A stretch of DNA of 64,000 nucleotides, taken from Enterobacter asburiae (GTDB lineage Bacteria > Pseudomonadota > Gammaproteobacteria > Enterobacterales > Enterobacteriaceae). Where the stretch lies: the NCBI RefSeq assembly GCF_007035645.1, contig NZ_AP019632.1, forward strand, positions 2,356,001 through 2,420,000, in the 5' to 3' direction. Each line of letters opens with the position of its first letter. The first letter of the stretch is position 1. Both the position numbers and the translations under genes were made by a program. The notes below the pieces were generated by a model that worked only from the letters and a program-made list of their open reading frames with translations, was not told the DNA's origin and did no database searches. Below, piece after piece: positions 49,330 to 56,868 of this stretch.

Positions 49330-51965
49330 TGTTGTTCCTCACTTTCCTTGCCAGTCAAACTGCGGGGAGCAGGTATCGCCGCATGTTGCTCAAACCAGGT
49401 TTGCAGGTTGTCCCCAAAGCGCAGGCTGCGCCAGAGGGTAAAGACATTCTCATCATGGGTATAGTTCAGGTTGACGGAGCTGCTTTTGCCATCCACCCGG
49501 CTGGTCCCCTTGATGGTCGCCTGCATGGTTAATTCACCCAGATTATCTAAATTGATTCTCGTCCACGAACGCGAAATTTCCATATAGCGGAGCCAGTTAA
49601 TCGCGGCGCCCGCCACCATATTATCTTTCACGATGGCGTCGGCCGTATCTTTGTCGATGCGCAGCGTCATTGGCCCCGGGTTGGTCAGCCAGCCATCTTT
49701 AATGATCCATTTTTCATTGTCCAGCCAGAACGGCAGCGCCCCGCTCACCGGCCCTGACATGGCAAACTGTTTCGGATTAACGGCGCTAATCAGCTCGCTC
49801 GAAGAGATATTGTCCACGCGCAGCAGGGCCGGATCGTGCTGCGGCATCCGCAGCTGCTGCATGGTGATCTTCCCGCCGAGGGTTTCCACCTTCACGTTGG
49901 TGAGGAGCAGCGGATTGTCCTCCGTCCACGGATAATCCCCCTGTAGATCGGCGGTAATGTTGCGCGCGGTCACCAGGTTTTCCACTTCGCCAATGCGCAA
50001 CGTGACCGGACCGCGCGTGCCGAGAGACCAGGTACCCTCGCTGAAGCGGAACGGCAGCACAAAATCGACGCCGTTAATCTGGTTATCCGGCATCCAGGCG
50101 CTGCCGGATTTCAGCACGCCGTGCCCACCGGCCTCAAAGCCCTGATCGGCCGCCGCCGAGAAGGCGACCTGCGCGTAAAGCTCCCCGTCGCGCAGCGTCA
50201 TTTTCCAGTCCGGCGGGATCAGCGGCTGGAAGACGGTGAGCGACTGTTTTGGCCACCAGGCCTGCCCGCGAAGGCGCACGCCATCCCAGCGTCCGTTCAC
50301 CTGTACCGGGCCGATTTTGTCCGTATGGAGGTCGCCCTTGAACTGAAAAATGGTCGGGTCGGTGCCGTCGACGCTGAAGGTCAGGACCGAGGGCGGCAAC
50401 GCGCTGCCGCCGGAGAAACGGGTTTGCCCGGCGTTGAGCGACAGCGCGCCGCTGAAGGCCGGTTTTTCGGGGTCACGCAGCCAGCGCACCGGTTGATCCA
50501 GCACGAGACGCGGCTTGCTGACCTCCATCGTACCGTACTGGAGCTTGTCAAAACCGGTGGAGAGCGCCGTCAGCTCAATAAGGTTATCGCGCCACTCGCC
50601 TTTCCCGGCGACATCCCAGCGGGCATGCATCGGCGTAAAACCGCCTTTCCCCCAGTAGCGCCACTGCCACAGGCCGTTATCAGGTAAAAAGTCGTTGGCT
50701 TGGCCGTCCAGATGGAGTTCAAAATCGCCCATCTCGTTTTCATGGGCGCGCAGAATCGCCTGTAAACGACCGTCCACGCCCTTCTGCGTCAGCTTCACGC
50801 CCGCCAGCGGCCAGCGAATTTCATCGATATCGAGTGAGTCAATGATGCGCCCGCGCGAGCGGAGCAGCGCGCCCGGCTCAAAGGCCAGCTGCGGTTCATA
50901 CAGGCTGCCGGTCAGCGTGGCGGGCAATTTTGCGTAAAGAATGAGATCGTTTTGCTTCGCTTCACCGCTCAGATGCAGGGGCATGTCGCTGTTTTCCATG
51001 CTGAGCCTGCCGGGCCCAATGTTCAGTACCGCGTTGCCTTTCCCCGCGTCACCCTGGGTAAGCACATTCAGCCGTCCGGTCAGGGTGGTGTTATCCAGCC
51101 CCTGCTGCCAGTTGTCGGCGCGAAGGGACACCCGCCCGCTCAGCGGCATACCCGAGAGATCCCAGTTCCAGCGCCCGTCGCTGATGTTCAGCTGCTGCGC
51201 GGTGATCTGCCACGGCAGGTCAAGCAGCGGATCGGGGTTGTCCCGCGCCATCACCACCAGCTGTCCCTGATTGTCTTCCCAGTCCAGATCGGCATCGACC
51301 AGAGACGTCAACTGTGGCACGTTAAAGCTCGCGACCGCGTGGCCCTTCACCGGCACGCCATCCGGCACCAGCGGCAAGGTAAACTCGCCCACCAGCTTAA
51401 TCGGCTGCGGCTGGTCCGGGAGCTGGACATCGAACTGGCTGACCGAGAGCGTCTGACCGCGAAGCGTGCCTTTAATGCTGACCTGCTCGCCTTTATAGGC
51501 GATCTCCTGAATGGACGGCGTCAGCGACGCATGCAGCTCGCCCTGCCACTGCTGCCAGGGCGACAGCGTCAGACGGTGAACCGTGATCCAGGTATTGGGT
51601 AATACCGCCTGCCACTGTGCCAGCGTTTTGGGAGCGACCGTTGAGGGCGCAGACTGGGGAATTTTGCTCAGACAGACGGAGTTAAGATCCAGCGCGCCGA
51701 TATCCAGCTTCCAGCGGCTCGGATGTGACAGCGTCACGTTATCGATGCGGGCAATTTCGCAGTCTTCAACCAGATAGCGAAGATCGGGGATCACCAGCGC
51801 GTGGCGGGTAAGTTTCGGACTTTCTTCGAAAGCGATGCGCGTCCCGACGGGCAGCCAAATCCCGGCGAGCGTCGGTACCCATTGGGCGAGCGTCATCAGC
51901 AGCGTCAGCGGCAACAATATGAACAGCAGTAAAAGCGCAAGAGCGGCTTTGTATTTACCCTTCAT
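49326..51965 (-). CDS. ydbH: YdbH, AsmA-like intermembrane phospholipid transport protein
   Basis: 879 residues, the E. coli length. N-terminal membrane anchor LALLLLFILLPLTLLMTLAQWVPTLAGIWLP, then long beta-rich repeats such as GRLNVLTQGDAGKGNAVLNIGPGRLSMENSDMPLHLSGEA and a C-terminal part with SRVDGKSSSVNLNYTHDENVFTLWRSLRFGDNLQTWFEQHAA. With TamB and YhdP it forms the redundant set of bridge proteins that move phospholipid to the outer membrane. Antisense frames inside it are shadows. Confidence 0.95.
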   Translation of the reverse strand: MKGKYKAALALLLLFILLPLTLLMTLAQWVPTLAGIWLPVGTRIAFEESPKLTRHALVIPDLRYLVEDCEIARIDNVTLSHPSRWKLDIGALDLNSVCLSKIPQSAPSTVAPKTLAQWQAVLPNTWITVHRLTLSPWQQWQGELHASLTPSIQEIAYKGEQVSIKGTLRGQTLSVSQFDVQLPDQPQPIKLVGEFTLPLVPDGVPVKGHAVASFNVPQLTSLVDADLDWEDNQGQLVVMARDNPDPLLDLPWQITAQQLNISDGRWNWDLSGMPLSGRVSLRADNWQQGLDNTTLTGRLNVLTQGDAGKGNAVLNIGPGRLSMENSDMPLHLSGEAKQNDLILYAKLPATLTGSLYEPQLAFEPGALLRSRGRIIDSLDIDEIRWPLAGVKLTQKGVDGRLQAILRAHENEMGDFELHLDGQANDFLPDNGLWQWRYWGKGGFTPMHARWDVAGKGEWRDNLIELTALSTGFDKLQYGTMEVSKPRLVLDQPVRWLRDPEKPAFSGALSLNAGQTRFSGGSALPPSVLTFSVDGTDPTIFQFKGDLHTDKIGPVQVNGRWDGVRLRGQAWWPKQSLTVFQPLIPPDWKMTLRDGELYAQVAFSAAADQGFEAGGHGVLKSGSAWMPDNQINGVDFVLPFRFSEGTWSLGTRGPVTLRIGEVENLVTARNITADLQGDYPWTEDNPLLLTNVKVETLGGKITMQQLRMPQHDPALLRVDNISSSELISAVNPKQFAMSGPVSGALPFWLDNEKWIIKDGWLTNPGPMTLRIDKDTADAIVKDNMVAGAAINWLRYMEISRSWTRINLDNLGELTMQATIKGTSRVDGKSSSVNLNYTHDENVFTLWRSLRFGDNLQTWFEQHAAIPAPRSLTGKESEEQQ

Positions 51966-52092
51966 GGGCAGTTAATATCCTGATTTAGCGAAAGAATTAA
52001 GCCGGCAGTGCCGATCATTGTCGCATGTTTAGCTGGTCAGTTGAAGTCAAAGCCAGGTTTAAGGATAGATGCTGTAACGTTAAGTTGCGAAA

Positions 52093-52416
52093 CTAGGGCC
52101 TGTTCCGTGGCATTGCCAGCAGGTAAAGCATGGCGAATATCAATGACCCCCAATACACCGAGTCGTACCGCCAGGGATCAAAATCAATATGTAAAAAACC
52201 GCTAACAAACTCATAGCCGTTGGCAAAAACGTTAATTTGAATGGCTGCGATGGCTATCACAAATAGCGTATAGGCAATGAACAGAGGATATTTACGCAGC
52301 CTGTCGACCTTGAGTTTCCCCATCAACAGTAAGAATAAAACCGCAATAGATACAACAAAATAGTACAAGGCGGGCAGCATCGGCGGAGATAAGGACAACT
52401 CCAATTGTTGCGACAT
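52093..52416 (-). CDS. small membrane protein, unknown
   Basis: 107 residues with three clear membrane helices: ALYYFVVSIAVLFLLLMG, LFIAYTLFVIAIAAIQINVFA and VYWGSLIFAMLYLLAM. GGAGAATGATGC precedes the ATG. AT content is higher than in neighbours, and it stands between ydbH and ldhA where E. coli has no such gene. I cannot assign a family. The size and context next to a decayed frame could fit an immunity-type protein, but nothing in the sequence proves that. Confidence 0.6.
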   Translation of the reverse strand: MSQQLELSLSPPMLPALYYFVVSIAVLFLLLMGKLKVDRLRKYPLFIAYTLFVIAIAAIQINVFANGYEFVSGFLHIDFDPWRYDSVYWGSLIFAMLYLLAMPRNRP

Positions 52417-52619
52417 GCATCATTCTCCATATTTGTCAGAAACTCACCTGGTTCCTAATATCTTTCCATCTCATACGTAGGCATTGCAGTTTTCATGCCC
52501 TCTTGCCATTCTTTAACCTAATCCAGACAGGCGTTTCTCACATCCTCTACCCACTCCATTATCCGCTACATGCCCTGTTCAGATCCGCGCCGAAGATTTC
52601 TCGTAGTAAGAATATCATG
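52417..52619 (-). pseudogene. possible decayed reading frame upstream of the small membrane protein gene
   Basis: One minus-strand frame reads ILTTRNLRRGSEQGM, amber, RIMEWVEDVRNACLD, amber, VKEWQEGMKTAMPTYEMERY, amber, EPGEFLTNMENDA. All three interruptions are TAG, each one base change from TGG. The composition looks protein-like, but three stops in about 60 codons is what chance gives, so the call is weak. Confidence 0.25.
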
Positions 52620-52742
52620 GAGTTAGGGTGTACATATGCTCTAGAATAATTGATAGAACTTATTGAATTCAATAATATTTTAGAAATTGTAAGATAATTT
52701 TAATCATGCTAACGTGAATGCAAAATCACTGGAGAAAGTCTT
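52417..52742. other. 326-base region upstream of ldhA
   Basis: AT-rich, especially 52620-52735. No convincing intact gene; it holds the possible decayed frame described separately and should hold the ldhA promoter. GGAGAAAG precedes the ldhA ATG. Confidence 0.6.
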
Positions 52743-53732
52743 ATGAAACTCGCGGTATATAGCACAAAGCAGTACGACAAAAAGTATCTGCAACATGTTA
52801 ACGAGGCTTACGGGTTTGAGCTTGAATTTTTCGACTTTCTGCTGTCCGAAAAAACCGCCAAAACGGCGCACGGCTGTGAAGGCGTCTGCATTTTTGTTAA
52901 CGACGACGGCAGTCGTCCGGTGCTGGAAGAGTTGAAAAAACAGGGCGTGAAATATATCGCCCTGCGCTGCGCGGGCTTTAATAACGTGGACCTCGACGCG
53001 GCGAAAGAGCTGGGTCTGAGGGTGGTGCGCGTCCCGGCGTACTCCCCGGAAGCGGTCGCGGAACATGCAATTGGCATGATGATGTCGCTCAACCGTCGTA
53101 TTCACCGCGCTTATCAGCGCACCCGTGATGCCAACTTCTCTCTGGAAGGGCTGACCGGCTTTACCATGTACGGCAAAACCGCGGGCGTGATCGGCACCGG
53201 TAAAATTGGCGTCGCCGCCCTGCGCATTCTGAAAGGCTTCGGCATGCGTCTGCTGGCGTTCGATCCGTACCCGAGCGCCGCTGCGCTGGAGCTGGGCGTG
53301 GAATACGTCGACCTGCAGACCCTGTTCTCCCAGTCTGACGTGATCTCCCTGCACTGCCCGCTGACGCCGGAGAACTACCACCTGCTTAACCAGGCGGCGT
53401 TTGACCAGATGAAAGATGGCGTGATGATCATCAACACCAGCCGCGGCGGGCTCGTTGACTCTCAGGCCGCTATCGAAGCGCTGAAAACCCAGAAAATTGG
53501 CGCGCTGGGAATGGACGTGTACGAGAACGAACGCGATCTGTTCTTTGAAGACAAGTCGAATGATGTGATCCAGGACGACGTGTTCCGCCGCCTGTCAGCC
53601 TGTCATAACGTGCTGTTTACCGGACACCAGGCGTTTCTGACTGCCGAAGCGCTGATCAGCATTTCAGAAACCACGCTGGGTAACCTGCAGCAGCTTGAAA
53701 AGGGCGAAGCGTGCCCTAATGAACTGGCGTAA
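52743..53732 (+). CDS. ldhA: LdhA, fermentative D-lactate dehydrogenase
   Basis: 329 residues, the E. coli length. D-2-hydroxyacid dehydrogenase family: KLAVYSTKQYDKKYLQHVNE at the N terminus, the NAD-binding loop GVIGTGKIGVAAL, catalytic Arg in INTSRGGLVDSQ, Glu in GMDVYENERDLFFED and His in LFTGHQAFLTAEAL. It reduces pyruvate to D-lactate with NADH during fermentation. Confidence 0.97.
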   Translation: MKLAVYSTKQYDKKYLQHVNEAYGFELEFFDFLLSEKTAKTAHGCEGVCIFVNDDGSRPVLEELKKQGVKYIALRCAGFNNVDLDAAKELGLRVVRVPAYSPEAVAEHAIGMMMSLNRRIHRAYQRTRDANFSLEGLTGFTMYGKTAGVIGTGKIGVAALRILKGFGMRLLAFDPYPSAAALELGVEYVDLQTLFSQSDVISLHCPLTPENYHLLNQAAFDQMKDGVMIINTSRGGLVDSQAAIEALKTQKIGALGMDVYENERDLFFEDKSNDVIQDDVFRRLSACHNVLFTGHQAFLTAEALISISETTLGNLQQLEKGEACPNELA

Positions 53733-53738
53733 GCGTGA

Positions 53739-53768
53739 CGCCGGGTGGCGGCTATGCCCCACCCGGCG
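53739..53768. repeat. REP-like palindrome (copy 3) overlapping the MFS stop
   Basis: Perfect 10-bp arms CGCCGGGTGG/CCACCCGGCG. It starts seven bases after the ldhA stop. The last codons and the TAG stop (53752-53754) of the convergent MFS gene lie inside it. Confidence 0.75.
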
Positions 53769-54960
53769 TACTGTCTGTTTCCCAGGTCCGGTGCGCAAAG
53801 CACCACCACAGCAGAACGGCCACCAGCGCAATCGCGCTCAGGACGCTGAATGCCGTGGCAAATGAGTAATGACCGGCAATCGTGCCGGTTAACGCCGGGC
53901 TCATGGATGCCCCAACCCCCTGCATCAGCATCACCACACTCTGCCCCGCATTGACGTGCCCGCTCCCGCGCAACAGCACCACGATAAACGACGGCACCGC
54001 GACGCCCAGGATCCCTGCGGCGAGCCCGTCGAGAATTTGTACCGGGATCATCATGAGCGGCGCGTCCGTCGACGCCGCCAGCGCGGCGCGCACCGGCATC
54101 ACCAGCAGCGCCAGCATAATCAAGCGCCAGTAGCCGTAGCGGTCTATTCGGTGGGCGACCCAGATGGCGACGGGGATCATCACGGCCTGAGAGATGATAA
54201 CGGTGCCCGCCGCGTACAAACCGGGGTTGATCGAGGCGGGCGCGGCGGCCACCCTCATGCTCAGCATCGGCAACAGCGCGGCGTTCGCCAGGTGAAACAG
54301 CAGCAGCGTCAGTCCGGTCACAAACAGCGCCCGGTTTTTAATCAGCACGGCAAAGCCGGGAACCGGCAGGCTCGCTGAAGAAGAGAGCCCCCTCGCCGCG
54401 TCGTTATCGATATCCCCGTTGCGAATGGCAAGCAGCGCACAGAGCGTTAACAGCGTGGTACAGGTCATCAGCAGGAAAATCCCGCCGACGCCCCAGTACC
54501 ACGCAATGCCCCCTGCAATCAGTGCGGTAACAAAGTTGCCGCCGTGATTGAACGCCTCATTTTTGCCCATCTGCGCGCTGAACCCGCTCTGGCCGGTCAG
54601 CCCCAGGGTAATCCCGGCGATCAGCGGCCCGACAAATGCCGCACAGATGCCGGAGACAATTTGCGAAACGGCGACAACAGCGCTCTGCTGGCTAAACCAG
54701 AGCAGCAGCGTGCTAAGAGTGATAAGCAGGCACACCAGCGCCAGCACGGTCCGCTTGCTGCGTGAGGTGTCGGTGATGAATCCCGCCGGCAGCGTGGCCA
54801 GTAGTCCCGCCAGCCCACCGGCCGTCATCAGGATGCCGATATCATCGGGAGCCCAGTGGCGTTCGGTCAGAAAAATACCGAGAAAAGGACCGAGGCCATC
54901 GCGGACATCCGCGATGAAAAAACTTGTCAGGCATAATGCCCGCAGCGAACGAAGAGACAT
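53752..54960 (-). CDS. MFS transporter
   Basis: 402 residues with 12 hydrophobic helices and the MFS loop motif LPAGFITDTSRSKRTVLALV between TM2 and TM3. The N terminus is MSLRSLRALCLTSFFIADVRDGLGPFLGIFLTERHWAPDDIGILMTAGGLAGLLATLP. No substrate can be assigned. It occupies the place next to ldhA and is convergent with it. The last residues (TDSTPGGA) are encoded by a REP-like repeat, so the native C terminus may have been replaced. The dyad at 55015-55048 lies upstream. Confidence 0.88.
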   Translation of the reverse strand: MSLRSLRALCLTSFFIADVRDGLGPFLGIFLTERHWAPDDIGILMTAGGLAGLLATLPAGFITDTSRSKRTVLALVCLLITLSTLLLWFSQQSAVVAVSQIVSGICAAFVGPLIAGITLGLTGQSGFSAQMGKNEAFNHGGNFVTALIAGGIAWYWGVGGIFLLMTCTTLLTLCALLAIRNGDIDNDAARGLSSSASLPVPGFAVLIKNRALFVTGLTLLLFHLANAALLPMLSMRVAAAPASINPGLYAAGTVIISQAVMIPVAIWVAHRIDRYGYWRLIMLALLVMPVRAALAASTDAPLMMIPVQILDGLAAGILGVAVPSFIVVLLRGSGHVNAGQSVVMLMQGVGASMSPALTGTIAGHYSFATAFSVLSAIALVAVLLWWCFAHRTWETDSTPGGA

Positions 54961-55014
54961 ACTTCCTGCCTTTGTCTGTTATCGCCTGTAAAAAAGGAAA
55001 TGTAGTATAGCGGG

Positions 55015-55048
55015 TATTTTTTAAAATCAGATGACGTCTTAAAAAATA
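55015..55048. promoter_or_regulatory. AT-rich inverted repeat upstream of the MFS gene
   Basis: Perfect 10-bp arms TATTTTTTAA and TTAAAAAATA with a 14-base spacer, 55 bases upstream of the MFS start. Possible operator; no regulator gene is adjacent. Confidence 0.45.
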
Positions 55049-55092
55049 TGCCTTGCGAACTTAAACAATTCATAACGGAGGCTGTTTTTTCG

Positions 55093-55121
55093 CTTTACTC
55101 ATTATCGACCCTGACTATACT
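55093..55121 (+). promoter_or_regulatory. candidate promoter of the mgtC-like leader
   Basis: CTTTAC (55093-55098) and TATACT (55116-55121) with a 17-base spacer, directed towards the leader. The -35 is weak, which would fit activator dependence. Confidence 0.45.
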
Positions 55122-55143
55122 GGCAATAAATTTTCACAGGAGT

Positions 55144-55211
55144 CCTTCGTTGGAAAGTTATTTTATTGTTGATACGAAGGTAAGCTAGCGCGATTTTCTC
55201 GCTGCTTACCT
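55144..55211 (+). promoter_or_regulatory. leader RNA with two mutually exclusive stems
   Basis: Stem 1 pairs CCTTCGT (55144-55150) with ACGAAGG (55184-55190). Stem 2 pairs AGGTAAGC (55188-55195) with GCTTACCT (55204-55211) and has an inner AGCG/CGCT stem. Both use bases 55188-55190, so only one can form at a time. This is the layout of an attenuator or ligand-responsive leader. Confidence 0.5.
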
Positions 55212-55287
55212 GAAACGGTGGGCAGCAATCCTCTTTAAGCGATTGTATCCCGACACAGTAAGAACCACTCAATTTGTGGGGCATCGC

Positions 55288-55332
55288 ATGTTCATGTTTA
55301 CACATTCACTCTTTCCGCCACCGTCGTCCTGA
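55288..55332 (+). CDS. putative 14-residue leader peptide with Pro triplet
   Basis: ATG at 55288 with GTGGGG six bases upstream encodes MFMFTHSLFPPPSS and stops at TGA 55330-55332. Three consecutive proline codons (CCG CCA CCG) could stall ribosomes when prolyl-tRNA or EF-P is limiting. MgtC and MgtA leaders in Salmonella are known to use proline-rich peptides, which supports but does not prove a regulatory role here. Confidence 0.45.
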   Translation: MFMFTHSLFPPPSS

Positions 55333-55417
55333 CACGTTTAGCATTTAAACGGCGTTATGATGTGCTTAGCAAAGCACTGACGCTTATTATTTAATAACGT
55401 TAACAGGCGACAGGCTG

Positions 55418-56089
55418 ATGTTCCCTTATATCTCTCATCTGCTCGCAGCGATGCTGCTGGGCGCAATTATTGGCGCGGAAAGACAGTGGCGCCAGCGTAT
55501 GGCCGGACTTCGTACCAATGCACTGGTTGCCACGGGTGCGGCAGTGTTCATTTTAAGTTCGGTATCGACTTCTCCTGATAGCCCGGGGCGTATCGCAGCG
55601 CAGATCGTCTCAGGAATCGGCTTTCTTGGCGCTGGCGTCATTATGCGTGAAGGAATGAATATTCGTGGTTTGAACACCGCCGCAACGCTGTGGTGCTCGG
55701 CCGGAATTGGCGTACTGTGCGGATTAGGCCAGTTCTGGAATGCCGCTATGGCCAGCCTAATTATTCTCTGCGCTAACATATTGCTTCGCGAAGCCGCGCA
55801 GCGAATTAATCAACTGCCCGTGCTCCATGAAGGCGAAAAATGCTATGTCCTTAAAATCACCTGCAATGATGAGCATGAAGATGCGGTGCGGCAGAGCGTT
55901 GTAAATATGGCGAAAGAGTTGACGTTAAGTCTGAAAGCGATTTATTCCGCTACGGCGCAAGCAGAAGGTAAAACCGAAATTCGGGCGGAGGTGATGACCC
56001 GGGAGGAATACCGAAAATTACTCGATCTGATTATGGGGAATATGGGCGGAAATAAAATTATCGCGTCCGTCAGCTGTCACGCAATATGA
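55418..56089 (+). CDS. MgtC/SapB (YhiD-like) family membrane protein
   Basis: 223 residues. Four or five hydrophobic helices in the first 130 residues with the family signature GAIIGAERQWRQRMAGLRTNALVATGAAVF and RIAAQIVSGIGFLGAGVIMREGMNIRGLNTAATLWCSAGIGVLCGLG. The C-terminal soluble domain (CYVLKITCNDEHEDAVRQSVVNM to GNKIIASVSCHA) looks like an ACT-type fold. The family is linked to low Mg2+ and acid survival and to control of ATP synthase. The leader upstream suggests regulation at the RNA level. Confidence 0.9.
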   Translation: MFPYISHLLAAMLLGAIIGAERQWRQRMAGLRTNALVATGAAVFILSSVSTSPDSPGRIAAQIVSGIGFLGAGVIMREGMNIRGLNTAATLWCSAGIGVLCGLGQFWNAAMASLIILCANILLREAAQRINQLPVLHEGEKCYVLKITCNDEHEDAVRQSVVNMAKELTLSLKAIYSATAQAEGKTEIRAEVMTREEYRKLLDLIMGNMGGNKIIASVSCHAI

Positions 56090-56096
56090 ACAAGGT

Positions 56097-56116
56097 ACCG
56101 GGCCTTGCGCCCGGTT
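56097..56116 (+). terminator. hairpin after the mgtC-like gene
   Basis: ACCGGGC/GCCCGGT with a five-base loop, eight bases after the stop; no strong U-run follows. Confidence 0.5.
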
Positions 56117-56333
56117 GAGGCTTTGGCGTTTTGCAGAAAACGGACCGTGACGCGGAGAGATTCATCCCCGAATGCCCCTGTTCGTTGTCACGCCACGTTG
56201 ACGAGATCAGGGCAGGTTCGACTGTACGCCTATCACATAACCGAAATTTGTCCCCGTTATGACAGCTTGCTCTCTGTTTTCCTGAAATTAACGGTCTACC
56301 CTGAATTGTGTGAAAAACACTCAGGAGGGACAA

Positions 56334-56768
56334 ATGTATAACTCAATTTTGGTTCCAATTGACATTTCGGAGGATAGCCTGACGCACATGGTTATCCCTT
56401 TCGTTCAGGCACATACAGCACTTAACACAGCTAAAGTACACTTTCTTACCGTCATTCCATCGCTTCCGTATTATTCATCATTAGGCCTGGCCTATTCGGT
56501 AGAAATGCCGAAGCTGAAAGAGTTCCAGCACGCGGCCTTAGCGAAGCTGGATGAAATCGTTAAGCAATTCAAAATTCCTCCAGACAAGGTACAGACTCAC
56601 GCCGTGACGGGATCTCCAAAAGATCAAATCCTTAAGCTCGCTGACACGATCGATGTCGACCTGATTATCATCGCTTCCCACAAACCTGACATATCGACGT
56701 ATCTGTTGGGTTCGAACGCTGCGGCAGTGGTTCGGCATGCGAAATGCCCTGTCCTGGTCGTAAGATAG
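56334..56768 (+). CDS. uspF: UspF, universal stress protein
   Basis: 144 residues from the ATG at 56334 with AGGAGGG upstream; an in-frame ATG eight codons earlier covers the ribosome site and is rejected. It has the Usp fold with [34 protein letters not shown] and the ATP-binding loop [14 protein letters not shown]...[33 protein letters not shown] (G-2x-G-9x-S/T pattern). UspF-type proteins dimerise, bind ATP and are linked to adhesion and stress survival. Own terminator downstream. Confidence 0.93.
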   Translation: MYNSILVPIDISEDSLTHMVIPFVQAHTALNTAKVHFLTVIPSLPYYSSLGLAYSVEMPKLKEFQHAALAKLDEIVKQFKIPPDKVQTHAVTGSPKDQILKLADTIDVDLIIIASHKPDISTYLLGSNAAAVVRHAKCPVLVVR

Positions 56769-56811
56769 AAAGCGGCGTTTACGCTCTGGATACGAACGGA
56801 GAGCGGATAAC

Positions 56812-56838
56812 AAAAACCGGGCGAGAAGCCCGGTTTTT
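56812..56838. terminator. bidirectional rho-independent terminator
   Basis: AAAAACCGGGC-GAGAA-GCCCGGTTTTT. It serves uspF on the plus strand and the GGDEF/EAL gene on the minus strand. Confidence 0.9.
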
Positions 56839-56868
56839 CATTTACGCTGCCCTGAGTGAAAGCGCGAT

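Larger units (their letters stand above)
54961..55417. other. 457-base divergent region between MFS and MgtC-like genes
   Basis: It contains an AT-rich inverted repeat, a probable promoter, two mutually exclusive RNA stems, a short leader peptide and a late hairpin (GTGCTT/AAGCAC at 55361-55376). A 67-codon minus-strand frame (55102-55305) is antisense to these and has no ribosome site, so it is not called. Confidence 0.7.

Noticed and set aside
55082..55100. Possible PhoP box (TGTTT...CTTTA) before the mgtC-like leader
   Set aside because: The half-sites do not keep the 11-base repeat period of (T)GTTTA boxes, so the match is too weak.
55102..55305. 67-codon minus-strand frame upstream of the mgtC-like gene
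   Set aside because: No ribosome site, and it is antisense to a structured leader; Cys/His content gives no known motif.
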